Below are positions 42,775-51,230 of a stretch of DNA of 64,000 bases, piece after piece. Every line of letters starts with the position of its first letter. Within the stretch, counting starts at the first letter, position 1. Source of the DNA: CADEEN01 sp040384625 (GTDB lineage: Bacteria > Pseudomonadota > Gammaproteobacteria > Burkholderiales > Burkholderiaceae_C); contig JAZKIW010000130.1 in the NCBI GenBank assembly GCA_040384625.1, forward strand, positions 1-64,000, written 5' to 3'. Below the pieces are notes generated by a model. The model worked only from the letters and a program-made list of their open reading frames with translations, ran no database searches and was not told the origin of the DNA. Position numbers and translations under genes: made by a program.

Positions 42775-44027
42775 TGCCACCAGCCCAACACGCAGCCGAC
42801 TCGCGCTACGCCTGGACGCGCCTGATCGTCGTCCTGGCCCTGATGACCATCGGCAGCGGGGCGATGTACATCGTGGCCGTCGTGCTACCTGCCGTACAGG
42901 CCGAGTTTGGCGTCGCCCGAGCCGACGCCTCCCTGCCCTACACCCTGCTGATGATCGGCTTCGGCGTCGGCGGCATCGTGATGGGGAAACTGGCCGATCG
43001 CCACGGCGTGATGCTGCCGGTGCTGATCGGCGCCGGCGGGCTGGGAGCCGGCTTCATCGCCGCCGGCATGTCGGGCAGCCTGCTCGGATTCGCCGTCGCG
43101 CATGGCCTGCTGCTTGGTCTGCTCGGCAGCTCGGCGACCTTCGCGCCGATGATGGCCGACACCTCGCTCTGGTTCGTTCGCCGCCGCGGCATCGCGGTGG
43201 CCATCTGCGCCAGCGGCAACTACCTGGCCGGCGCCGTCTGGCCGCCGATCGTGCAGCAACTGGTGGCCAGCTTCGGTTGGCGCCCGACCTACATCGGCTT
43301 GGGCATCTTCTGCATGCTGACGATGCCACTGCTGGCGCTGTTGCTGCGCCCGCGGCCTCCCGCCGCGGTCGCGGCACCCGCGCGGCATCTTGCGGCGGCG
43401 ATGCCGTCAACTCGGCCCTTCGGCCTCAGCCTGAACCAGGCCCAGGTGCTGCTCTGCGTGGCCGGCGTGTCCTGCTGCGTCGCGATGTCGATGCCGCAAG
43501 TGCACATCGTCGCCTACTGCGGCGACCTCGGCTACGGCGCCGCGCGCGGCGCCGAGATGCTGTCGCTGATGCTGGCCTGCGGCATCGTCAGCCGCCTGGT
43601 GTCGGGCCTGATCTGCGACCGCATCGGCGGTCTGCGCACATTACTTCTTGGCTCGGTGCTGCAGGGCCTGGCCCTGCTGCTCTTCATCCCGTTCGATGGC
43701 CTCACGTCGCTGTACCTGATCTCGGCCCTGTTTGGCCTGTTCCAAGGCGGCATCGTGCCCAGCTACGCGATCATCGTGCGCGAGTACTTTCCGCCCGCCG
43801 AGGCCGGCGCACGCGTGGGCACCGTCCTGATGGCCACGCTGTTCGGCATGGCCCTCGGGGGCTGGATGTCAGGCAAGGTGTTTGACCTGACCGGCTCCTA
43901 CCACGCCGCCTTCATCAACGGCGTGGGCTGGAACCTGGTCAACCTGTCGATCGTGCTCTTCCTGCTGGCGCGCCTGCGCGCCGAACGCCGCCGCCGGGAT
44001 GGCGACGGCGTTCAGGGTCTGGCCTGA
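42774..44027 (+). CDS. MFS transporter (monocarboxylate/oxalate-antiporter-like)
   Basis: 417 residues, about 12 membrane helices. MFS loop signature GKLADRHGVMLPVLIGAGG between helices 2 and 3, ASGNYLAGAVWPPIVQQLVA in the fifth helix region, and CDRIGGLRTLLLGSVLQGLA between helices 8 and 9. The pattern is that of the monocarboxylate/oxalate-formate subgroup, but substrate is not predictable. Translationally coupled to the aldo/keto reductase. Convergent with the next gene, 6 bases apart. Confidence 0.88.
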   Translation: MPPAQHAADSRYAWTRLIVVLALMTIGSGAMYIVAVVLPAVQAEFGVARADASLPYTLLMIGFGVGGIVMGKLADRHGVMLPVLIGAGGLGAGFIAAGMSGSLLGFAVAHGLLLGLLGSSATFAPMMADTSLWFVRRRGIAVAICASGNYLAGAVWPPIVQQLVASFGWRPTYIGLGIFCMLTMPLLALLLRPRPPAAVAAPARHLAAAMPSTRPFGLSLNQAQVLLCVAGVSCCVAMSMPQVHIVAYCGDLGYGAARGAEMLSLMLACGIVSRLVSGLICDRIGGLRTLLLGSVLQGLALLLFIPFDGLTSLYLISALFGLFQGGIVPSYAIIVREYFPPAEAGARVGTVLMATLFGMALGGWMSGKVFDLTGSYHAAFINGVGWNLVNLSIVLFLLARLRAERRRRDGDGVQGLA

Positions 44028-44033
44028 GAACGA

Positions 44034-44456
44034 TCAGCGACGTCCGCCGCGGCCGTCGTTGTGGTCGCGCCAGTCGGGGATGCCGTCGCGGTCGCGGTCG
44101 TGGCCGTTGCGCGGCTGGCGTTCGTAACGGTTGGGGATGCCGTCGCCGTCACGGTCCCAGCGCGGGTTGTAGACGCGGTCGTAGCGGTTCGGGATGCCGT
44201 CGTGGTCACGATCGCCGTAGGCCGACGATTGGTAGCCGCGGTAGCGCACGATCGGCACGGGCCTGTAGTCCGGATACGGCTGCGTATAGACCGGATACGG
44301 CTGGTTGTAGCCCGGGTAGGGCTGGCTATAGATCGGCACGCCGATCGGCGCACCAATGGTGACCGACCACTGCACGTCGCTGCGTGCCTGGGCGATACCG
44401 GCGCTCAAGGCGCCTGCGATGGCCAGCGCACCAATGATGAGTGTCTTGCGGTTCAT
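44034..44456 (-). CDS. Secreted protein with PYP repeats and DxDxDGIPN repeats
   Basis: 140 residues. Signal peptide at 1-24 (LIIGALAIAGALSAGIAQA). A Pro/Tyr segment follows with a repeated unit near PYPGYNQPYPVYTQPYPDY, then an Asp/Arg-rich tail with three copies of a thrombospondin-type-3-like unit: DRDHDGIPNRYD, DRDGDGIPNRYE and DRDRDGIPDWRD. Such units bind calcium in outer-surface proteins. AGGAGG lies 8 bases upstream of the ATG at 44456. The protein is probably periplasmic or surface exposed; its function is unknown. Confidence 0.8.
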   Translation of the reverse strand: MNRKTLIIGALAIAGALSAGIAQARSDVQWSVTIGAPIGVPIYSQPYPGYNQPYPVYTQPYPDYRPVPIVRYRGYQSSAYGDRDHDGIPNRYDRVYNPRWDRDGDGIPNRYERQPRNGHDRDRDGIPDWRDHNDGRGGRR

Positions 44457-44614
44457 GTGTCTTGCCTCCTGTGTTGCTGGGAGCGACGCCACGCGGGAGC
44501 GCGGCGCCGTCCCCCGACAACGGGTGTCGGGCGGCTGGGGTGCACGACAACCGTGTCAAGGAGGCGTAAAGCTGGCGTGACCGCCGGTTTCAAGCAGGCG
44601 CGCCCGCCCGGCGA

Positions 44615-45880
44615 CTAGCGCCCTACGGCGCGCAAGCTGTCACACAGCAGGTTCAGGCGATGCGCATCGGCCGGCGGCAGGTCGCCGGCGCGCAGGTGCG
44701 CGGCGCGCTCGATCGCATGCAGGCGGAAGAACAGTTCGTCTTCCACCGATTCGATCTCGGCCGCATCCTGGCCGCTCACCGACTCGCTGCTCCACAACCC
44801 GCTGGCATGCCAGCCGGTGCGCAGGCGACCGAGCAGGTACTGGCTGAGCGACAACGCGTCCTTCAGCGCGGGCGTTTCGGCGCTGCCGGTAAGGCTGCCG
44901 GCACAGGCCTCGGCCGCGCGCAGTGCTGCATTGAGCTGGCCCAGGCGAACCCGCACCTCGTGCGTCGCCAGGCGCGCTTGCGGCGCCGGCTGGCTGCGTG
45001 CCGCCTCGCTGATGGCCCCGACCCAGCCCAGGTCGAACTCGCCCGGCACGACACGCAGCGCGATGCTGGCGCGCGCCAATTGCGGTGCCTCGCTGCGCAG
45101 AACCCCCAGCGTGGCCTCGGTCACGGCCAGCATGCGGCCGAGCGGCGACAGCGTGTCGCGCTGCAGGGCATGAGGGTAGCCCGAGCCGTCCAGGCGTTCG
45201 TGGTGTTCGGCGATCGCGCGCGCCAGCGCGGCCGGATAGTTCGTCAGTTGCGTGATCAGCAGCTGGCCGACGTGCGGATGCACCACCAGGTGCTGGTAGC
45301 TCTGGAAGTCGAGCAGGCGGTCGGCATCGGCCTCGCCATAGCGCGGGTCGATGTACATCTCTCCCAGGTCGTGCAGCAGGCCGGCCAGCATCGCCACGCG
45401 CACTTCTGCTGTCGAGCCGCCATGGCTGATCATCAAGGCGCCGGCCAAGGCCATCGCCTGCACCGCGTGGTCGAAGGATTCGGGACGCGACGCCTGGCCC
45501 GCGGTCAGCAGCAACTGCGCCACCGCGTGCAGGGGCAGGAAGGCCACCTCGTCCGTCAAGCGCTTGGCATGCGGACGCAGCACGGCGCCCAACGGGGTGT
45601 CGCGTTCGAGCAGGGCCGCAGTGCACAGCACCAGGGACTGCGCGGTGATGCCGTCCTCGGCCATCAGGCAGCTCTCAAGCGGATCGCGCAGTTGGCGATC
45701 GAGTAGCTTCCTCTGCAGCGCACTCGACACCGGCATGTCGCGCGCCCACAGCTTGGTGCCCGAGATATCGAAGATGTCGCGCGAGGCGATGATGCTGCGC
45801 GTCTGGCTGGCGTCAAGGATGGTCGCCAACGCATGCGGGTTGGCGGTCGAGAAATGAGGCTTGTGGGCGGCTGATGGCAT
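44615..45880 (-). CDS. HD-GYP-type phosphodiesterase-like protein
   Basis: 421 residues. The central HD domain (about 140-250) shows the metal ligands LLHDLGEMYIDPRYG and the second His set with the GYP motif HHERLDGSGYPHAL. The usual HDxGK reads HDLGE, so the Lys is Glu. The N-terminal region (ISGTKLWARDMPVSSALQRK) and a C-terminal helical region (VEDELFFRLHAIERAAHLRA) have no recognised domain. HD-GYP proteins hydrolyse cyclic di-GMP; activity here is uncertain because of the variant. Start: GGAGAAG upstream of the ATG. Confidence 0.83.
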   Translation of the reverse strand: MPSAAHKPHFSTANPHALATILDASQTRSIIASRDIFDISGTKLWARDMPVSSALQRKLLDRQLRDPLESCLMAEDGITAQSLVLCTAALLERDTPLGAVLRPHAKRLTDEVAFLPLHAVAQLLLTAGQASRPESFDHAVQAMALAGALMISHGGSTAEVRVAMLAGLLHDLGEMYIDPRYGEADADRLLDFQSYQHLVVHPHVGQLLITQLTNYPAALARAIAEHHERLDGSGYPHALQRDTLSPLGRMLAVTEATLGVLRSEAPQLARASIALRVVPGEFDLGWVGAISEAARSQPAPQARLATHEVRVRLGQLNAALRAAEACAGSLTGSAETPALKDALSLSQYLLGRLRTGWHASGLWSSESVSGQDAAEIESVEDELFFRLHAIERAAHLRAGDLPPADAHRLNLLCDSLRAVGR

Positions 45881-45988
45881 GGACTTCTCCGACGGATCGT
45901 TGTCCTATCGGTTTTCGGACAACTTGAGGCGGAACTGAAGTCAATGCTCGTTACCGGCGGAAACGGGGCGGTCTGCGCAGCAAACGCG

Positions 45989-46015
45989 GCCGGGCACCGC
46001 CTTCCGCGACGCGCC
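45989..46015. repeat. Short copy of the palindromic element arm
   Basis: A 27-base stretch that matches 48029-48055 at 24 of 27 positions in the same orientation (both begin GCCGGG and end GCGACGCGCC). It lies just downstream of the permease gene that ends at 46043. It appears to be a solo arm of the element at 47815-48055. Confidence 0.6.
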
Positions 46016-46042
46016 TGCACGACCCTAAGAAGGGAAAGCCAG

Positions 46043-46885
46043 CTACTTGATCCCTGCCCTCATGAAGCTCTGCACGAACTGGCGCTGGAAGAGCAGGAAG
46101 GCGACCAGCAGCGGGGCCGAGCTCATCAGCGTCGCGGCGGTGATGACCGACCAGTCGATGCCCTGGTCGGTCGACGAGAACACCTGCAGGCCGACCGTCA
46201 GCGGTCTGGCGCTGACGCTGTTGGTGATGATCAACGGCCACAGGAAGTTGTTCCAGTGGAAGCTCACCGAGACCAGGGCGAAGGCGGTGTAGACAGGCCG
46301 CGCCAGCGGCACATAGACGCGCCACAGGATCTGCATCGCGCCAGCCCCTTCGACGCGCGCCGCGTCGACCAGCTCCTTCGGAATGCCCATGAAGGTCTGG
46401 CGCAACAGGAAGATCGCGAAGGCTGAGGCGAAGTACGGCAGCCCGATCGCCAGAAGGGTGTCGACCAAGCCGAGCCGCGCCATGGTCTTGTAGTTCTCTA
46501 CGAGCAGGATGTCGGGCATGACCATCAACTGCACCAGCACCAGGGCGAAGAGCAACTTCTTGCCGGCGAACTCGAAGCGCGCGAAAGCGTAGGCGGCCAG
46601 GGTGCTGAGCACGAGCTGGCAGGCCAGGATCATCGTCACCAGCAGGGCCGTGTTGAGGAAGTAGCGCGCAAACGGGGCGGCGGACCAGGCGCGCGCGAAA
46701 TTGTCCAGGGTCAGCGGCGCGAAGAGCACGAAGCGGGTCGAGAACTCGGCCGGGTGGAAGGCCGTCCACACCGCATAGGCCAGCGGCAAGATCCACAGCA
46801 GCGCCAGCAGCCAGGCCGCGATGGTGTCGATCCAGCCCGGGTCGTTGTAGACCAGCCGTGTCGCGGTGGCGGCGCCCGCGCTCAC
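46043..46885 (-). CDS. Sugar-type ABC permease (UgpE/MalG family)
   Basis: 280 residues with six membrane helices. Begins with GTG overlapping the upstream permease stop (GTGA at 46882-46885); the first helix is IDTIAAWLLALLWILPLAYA. The EAA loop is PKELVDAARVEGAGAMQILW, followed by VYVPLARPVYTAFALVSVSF. It ends in FQRQFVQSFMRAGIK, the usual MalG-class tail. Second permease of a carbohydrate or glycerol-phosphate importer. Confidence 0.9.
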   Translation of the reverse strand: MSAGAATATRLVYNDPGWIDTIAAWLLALLWILPLAYAVWTAFHPAEFSTRFVLFAPLTLDNFARAWSAAPFARYFLNTALLVTMILACQLVLSTLAAYAFARFEFAGKKLLFALVLVQLMVMPDILLVENYKTMARLGLVDTLLAIGLPYFASAFAIFLLRQTFMGIPKELVDAARVEGAGAMQILWRVYVPLARPVYTAFALVSVSFHWNNFLWPLIITNSVSARPLTVGLQVFSSTDQGIDWSVITAATLMSSAPLLVAFLLFQRQFVQSFMRAGIK

Positions 46886-47754
46886 TGGTAGTGCACCTTG
46901 CGGTCGAGCACGAAGAACTGGACCAGGGCCACCGAGGCCAGCACCGCCAGCAGCACCATCGTCAGCGCTGCCGCGTAGCCGCTGTCCCAGTAGCGGAAAC
47001 CGACTTCGTAGAGGTGGAACAGCAGCAGGGTCGAGGCGTTGTCGGGGCCGCCGCGCGTCAGCACGACGATGTGGTCGACCATGCGCACCGCGTTGATCAC
47101 GGCGTTGACCATCACGAACAGCGTGGTCGGCATCAAGAGCGGCCACTGCACGCGGCGGAAGAAGGTCCAGCGCGAGGCACCCTCGATCGCCGCCGCCTCG
47201 CGCAGGCTCGGGTTCAGGCTCTGCAGCGCTGCGAGATAGAAGATCATGAAGAAGCCGGCCTCCTTCCACACCGCCACCACGGTGACCGCGCCGAGCGCGG
47301 TGCGCTGATCACCGAGCCAGTTCTGCGACGGCAGGCCGAGCAGGCCGGTGATCTGCTCAAGCAGGCCGTAGCCCGGTGTGTAGAAGAAGAGCCAGATGTT
47401 GGCCACCGCCACCATCGGCAGCACCGTCGGCGTGAAGTAGGCCATGCGCAGGAAGCCGCGCCCCGCCATACGCTCGTTGACCCACAGCGCCATGACCAGG
47501 GCCAGGCCGATCGAGCACGGGATGGTGGCCAGCGCGAACCACAGGTTGTTGTTCAGTGCCTTCCAGAACACCGGGTCGGCAGCCATCTGCTGATAGTTGT
47601 CCAGCCCGACCCACACCGCTGGGCGCGAGCCCTTGGGTGTGGAGAAAAAGCTGTCGATCAGCGAGGCGACGGCCGGGTAATGCGTGAAAGCCACCAACAG
47701 CACGAAGGCTGGCAATAGCAGCAGGTAGGCGTGGGCCGTGTGCCTGGTCTGCAT
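46882..47754 (-). CDS. Sugar-type ABC permease (UgpA/MalF family)
   Basis: 290 residues, six membrane helices. N-terminal helix YLLLLPAFVLLVAFTHYPAV is typical of UgpA-like permeases; the EAA loop is NPSLREAAAIEGASRWTFFR, then VQWPLLMPTTLFVMVNAVIN. It is separated from the upstream binding-protein gene by a 317-base gap that holds a palindromic repeat element. Only the gap breaks an otherwise tight minus-strand series. Confidence 0.9.
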   Translation of the reverse strand: MQTRHTAHAYLLLLPAFVLLVAFTHYPAVASLIDSFFSTPKGSRPAVWVGLDNYQQMAADPVFWKALNNNLWFALATIPCSIGLALVMALWVNERMAGRGFLRMAYFTPTVLPMVAVANIWLFFYTPGYGLLEQITGLLGLPSQNWLGDQRTALGAVTVVAVWKEAGFFMIFYLAALQSLNPSLREAAAIEGASRWTFFRRVQWPLLMPTTLFVMVNAVINAVRMVDHIVVLTRGGPDNASTLLLFHLYEVGFRYWDSGYAAALTMVLLAVLASVALVQFFVLDRKVHYQ

Positions 47755-48071
47755 TTGTCAGCGCGGCAAAGGCGTGGCGGGACCGGTGTTCAGTCGAATG
47801 CAAACCCCAGTGCCTCGCGGCAGGCGGTGCCCGGAGGGAGCGACCTGTGGGGCGGCGAGGAGCGCAAGGCTTGGGGGCGGCGCGCGAAGCGCGTATCGTG
47901 AACTGACTCGCCGAACGTGTCTGAGCGGAGTGAGCGCAGCGAACGCAGCGAGTGGTTCGGCGCGACCCCGAGCCTGAGCACCACAGCGAAGTTGGCCTGA
48001 AAGGCCAACCGGCCCAGTGGGAGCCCCCGCCGGGTACTGCCTGCCGCGACGCGCCAAGACCCCAGCCTGGA
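47755..48071. other. 317-base gap between permease and binding-protein genes
   Basis: No gene is supported here. The gap is filled by a nested palindromic element (47815-48055) flanked by the 7-base direct repeat ACCCCAG (47804-47810 and 48059-48065). No promoter motif stands out. Confidence 0.7.
47815..48055. repeat. Nested palindromic repeat element, MITE- or REP-like
   Basis: Outer inverted repeat: 47815-47834 matches the reverse complement of 48030-48049 at 18 of 20 positions. Inside are an 8-bp inverted repeat CGCCGAAC (47909-47916)/GTTCGGCG (47955-47962) enclosing AGCG-rich short repeats, and a perfect hairpin GTTGGCC (47991-47997)/GGCCAAC (48003-48009). A 7-base direct repeat flanks the whole. 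It is non-coding. Position after a binding-protein gene resembles E. coli malE-malF, where palindromes protect the upstream mRNA; a mobile origin is also possible. Confidence 0.65.
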
Positions 48072-49358
48072 TCACTTGTACGAACGCAGCAGCCGATCCG
48101 CCTCCGCCTGCGCGTCCTTCATCGCCTGCGCCGCCGTCTTGCTGCCAGTCAGCGCCGCCTGCAGGCCGTCATTCAGCGCCTTGGTGACGCGCTGGTTGTC
48201 GTGCGTGGAGAACTCGGCCAGAGCGAAGGGCAACTGGTCGCGAGCCACCAGCGCCGGCGGGAAGTCGGCGCCGTACTTCTTCAGCGCTGCGGTGTTGTAG
48301 GCCGCCTCGCTGATCGCCACATAGCCGGTGTCCATGCTCCACTTGGCCGCGCGCTCGGGTTGGGTCATCCACTTCGCGAACTTGAAGGCCGCTTCCTGCT
48401 GCGCCGGCGTGGCCTTTTTGAAGATGTAGAAGTTGCCGCCGCCGGTGGGCGAACCACGCTTCTTGCCGGCCGGCAACATCGCCACGCCGAAGTCGAATTT
48501 GGCGTTGCTGCGCACATTGGTCAGGTTGCCGGTAGTGGTCCACATCATGGCCACCTTCTTCTCGAAGAAGTCCTTCGGCGTGGTGCCCCACTCGACGATG
48601 CCGCTGGGGTGCACGCCTTGCTTGGTCAGGTCGATCCAGTACTGGAGGGCCTCGATGACGGCCGGGTCGTCGAACTTGACCGCGTTGCCGGCGTCGTTGG
48701 CCATCGCCACGCCGTTCTCGATCGCCAGCGCCTGGAACAGCCAGTAGGGGAAGCCGGAGGACGGGATCTGCACGCCGTACTGGGTGACCTTGCCCGAAGC
48801 GTCCTTGACGGTCAGCTTCTTCGCCGCCTCGGCCATCTCGGCCCAGGTCGCAGGCGGCTTGTTCGGGTCCAGGCCTGCCGCCTTGAACAGCTCCTTGTTG
48901 TAGTACATGACGATGGTCGAGCGCTGGAACGGCACGCCCCAGGTCTTGCCGCCACTCTGGCTGTTGAGCATGAAGGCCTTGTAGAAGCTGCCCAGCCAGG
49001 CGCGGTCGTCGGCGGTCTTGACGAAGGTGTCGATCGGCACGATCGCGTCCTCGTCGATCAAGGTGAACATGTCGGTGGACAGCAGCACCGAGGTCACCGG
49101 CGGCGTGCCGGCCTTGTTGGCGGTGAGCGCCTTGACGATCGTGTCCTGGTAGCTGCCGGCGTAGATCGGCGTGACCTTGATGCCGGGGTTTTCCTTGGCG
49201 AAATCGGCGGCGTAGTCGTCGATCAGCTTGGTGATCGGCCCGCCCACGGCGACCGGGTAGAAGAACGAGATCTCGGTCGGGGCCTGCGCGCGGGCGCCGA
49301 TGGCCAGAGTGGCGAGCGCTGCCGCGGCGATGATCCGATTGAACATTCTCTTTTGCAC
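48072..49358 (-). CDS. Sugar-type ABC extracellular binding protein (UgpB/MalE family)
   Basis: 428 residues. Signal peptide MFNRIIAAAALATLAIGARA preceded by four residues if GTG at 49358 is used; that codon has GGAG 8 bases upstream, whereas ATG at 49346 has only a weak site. Mature domain: EISFFYPVAVGGPITKLIDD, GIKVTPIYAGSYQDTIVKAL, VPFQRSTIVMYYNKELFKAA and GYVAISEAAYNTAALK. This is closest in plan to UgpB-like proteins, but the ligand is not predictable. It lies 32 bases downstream of its ATPase gene. Confidence 0.9.
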   Translation of the reverse strand: MQKRMFNRIIAAAALATLAIGARAQAPTEISFFYPVAVGGPITKLIDDYAADFAKENPGIKVTPIYAGSYQDTIVKALTANKAGTPPVTSVLLSTDMFTLIDEDAIVPIDTFVKTADDRAWLGSFYKAFMLNSQSGGKTWGVPFQRSTIVMYYNKELFKAAGLDPNKPPATWAEMAEAAKKLTVKDASGKVTQYGVQIPSSGFPYWLFQALAIENGVAMANDAGNAVKFDDPAVIEALQYWIDLTKQGVHPSGIVEWGTTPKDFFEKKVAMMWTTTGNLTNVRSNAKFDFGVAMLPAGKKRGSPTGGGNFYIFKKATPAQQEAAFKFAKWMTQPERAAKWSMDTGYVAISEAAYNTAALKKYGADFPPALVARDQLPFALAEFSTHDNQRVTKALNDGLQAALTGSKTAAQAMKDAQAEADRLLRSYK

Positions 49359-49390
49359 GTTGTCGTCTCCTTCGGTGGTGAGTTGGGCCG

Positions 49391-50404
49391 TCAGGCGACC
49401 CGGCTGCCTTGTGAATCGAAATAGTGCTCGGCCTGGGCCGGCCAACCGAGCGACACCGGTGCGCCGGCGGCGATGTCGGTCTTGCCTTCGGCGCGCACCG
49501 TGATCAGCTCGCTGCCGACAGCGCAGCGCAGCACCAAGTCGGCACCCAGGTATTCGAGGCTCTGCACCGTGGCCGGCACGGCCCCGCCCAGGCTCACCGA
49601 CTCGGGCCGGATGCCAAGGGTCGACGCCGACCTGCCCACCATGATGGTGCTGCCGGCGATGGCGCCGTCCTGCAGGCGAAGCAGGTTCATCGCCGGCGTG
49701 CCGATGAAGCGCGCCGCAAAGGTGGTGGCGGGTTGCGCGTACAGCGCCCGAGGCGGCGCGTTCTGCTCGATGCGGCCCTTGTTGAGCAGCACCACCTGGT
49801 CGGCCATGCTCATGGCCTCGCTCTGGTCATGGGTCACGTAGACGACCGTCAGGCCCAGCCGCTGCTGCAGCTCGCGCAGCTCGTGGCGCATCTCCTGGCG
49901 CAGTTGCGCGTCGAGGTTGGACAGCGGCTCGTCCATCAGGCAGACCTTGGTCTGCGCCACCAGGGCGCGACCCAGGGCCACGCGCTGCTGCTGGCCGCCC
50001 GACAGCTGCGAGGGCTTGCGCTCGAGCAGCTGCTGCAGGCCAAGGAGCTCGGCAGCGGCCTTCACCCGCCGCGCCGCCTCGGTCGCTTCGACCTTGCGCA
50101 CCGACAGGCCGAAACCGATGTTGTCAGCCACGCTCAAGTGCGGGAACAGCGCGTAGTTCTGAAACACCATCGAGATGCCCCGCTCGGCCGGTGGCCGTTC
50201 GGTGACGTCCTTACCGTCGACCAGGACCTGCCCGCCGCTGGCCGTTTCCAACCCGGCGATGATGCGCAGTGTCGTGGACTTGCCGCAGCCCGAGGGCCCG
50301 AGCAGAACGCAGAAGCTGCCCGGCTCGATAGCCAGGCTGATGTCGTCCAGGGCCTTGCTGCCGGCCCAGTGCTTGCTGACGTGGATCAACTTGATCGATG
50401 ACAT
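49391..50404 (-). CDS. Sugar-type ABC ATPase (UgpC/MalK family)
   Basis: 337 residues. Walker A GPSGCGKST near 36-44, Q-loop VFQNYALFPHLSVADNIGFG, signature QLSGGQQQRVALGRALV, Walker B CLMDEPLSNLDAQLRQEM, switch YVTHDQSEAMSMADQVV, and a C-terminal TOBE regulatory domain (LGIRPESVSLGG). Powers the importer whose other parts lie downstream on the same strand. 13 bases after the IMPase-like gene. Confidence 0.93.
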   Translation of the reverse strand: MSSIKLIHVSKHWAGSKALDDISLAIEPGSFCVLLGPSGCGKSTTLRIIAGLETASGGQVLVDGKDVTERPPAERGISMVFQNYALFPHLSVADNIGFGLSVRKVEATEAARRVKAAAELLGLQQLLERKPSQLSGGQQQRVALGRALVAQTKVCLMDEPLSNLDAQLRQEMRHELRELQQRLGLTVVYVTHDQSEAMSMADQVVLLNKGRIEQNAPPRALYAQPATTFAARFIGTPAMNLLRLQDGAIAGSTIMVGRSASTLGIRPESVSLGGAVPATVQSLEYLGADLVLRCAVGSELITVRAEGKTDIAAGAPVSLGWPAQAEHYFDSQGSRVA

Positions 50405-50417
50405 GCGGCGATTGTGC

Positions 50418-51230
50418 TCAGGGTCCGTGACCGTTCAATGGATCGCGGCCGGTGGCGAAGGGCCGCAGTATCGCGCCCAGTGCGGCATGCACCGCGGGGT
50501 TGCCGGCCAGGCACTCGCGGCTTTCCAGGAAATCGGGCTCGCCGCGGAAGCGGCTGACCACGCCGCCTGCCTCGCTGACGAGCAGTCCGCCGGCAGCGAC
50601 GTCCCAGGCATTGAGGCCAAGATCGAAGGCGGCGTCGCAGTGTCCGGCCGCCACCGCGGCCAGGTCGAGCGCGGCCGAACCCGAACGGCGGATGGCGCGC
50701 ACACCCGCCATCACGGCCCCCAGCATCTGCATCGAGCTGGCGAACGTGGGGCCGGGCCGATAAGGGCAGCTGGTGGCCACCACCGCGTCGCCCAGTCCGC
50801 TGCGCGACGCGACCTGCAATCGGCGCCCATTGCAGAAGGCGCCGCTGCCGCGCCCGGCGTGGTACAGGTCGTCGCGGGTGACGTCGAGCACCACACCCAA
50901 TTCGACCCGCCCGCGCACGGCGAGCGCGATGCTGACGGCGTAGACCGGGTAGCCGTGAATGAAGTTGGTGGTGCCGTCGAGCGGATCCACGATCCAGACG
51001 TGTTCAGCGCCCGGCGCACCGAAGGCGTGCAAGGACTCCTCGCTGCGCACCGCATGCTTCGGGTGGGCGGCCAGCAGAGTGCGCACGATGGCCTGCTGCG
51101 AGGCCAGGTCGACCTGGGTGACGAAGTCGTTCGGCTGCTTGGTGCGCACCTGCAAGGACGCAGGGTCGGCGGCGGCAGCGCGGATGATGTCGCCCGCCAA
51201 GCGGGCCGCGCTGATCGCCGCATCGATCAT
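50418..51230 (-). CDS. Inositol monophosphatase-family phosphatase
   Basis: 270 residues, family length. Lithium-sensitive metal-dependent phosphatase fold: first metal-binding Glu in AVRSEESLHAFG, motif IVDPLDGTTNFIHGYPVYAV near 84-103, and ALDLAAVAAGHCDAAFDLGL plus NAWDVAAGGLLVSEAGG at the C-terminus. Substrates of the family include inositol phosphates, sulphated nucleotides and sugar phosphates. The start overlaps the stop of the membrane-protein gene. Adjacent to a sugar-type ABC system, so it may process a phosphorylated import product; this is inference. Confidence 0.9.
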   Translation of the reverse strand: MIDAAISAARLAGDIIRAAAADPASLQVRTKQPNDFVTQVDLASQQAIVRTLLAAHPKHAVRSEESLHAFGAPGAEHVWIVDPLDGTTNFIHGYPVYAVSIALAVRGRVELGVVLDVTRDDLYHAGRGSGAFCNGRRLQVASRSGLGDAVVATSCPYRPGPTFASSMQMLGAVMAGVRAIRRSGSAALDLAAVAAGHCDAAFDLGLNAWDVAAGGLLVSEAGGVVSRFRGEPDFLESRECLAGNPAVHAALGAILRPFATGRDPLNGHGP

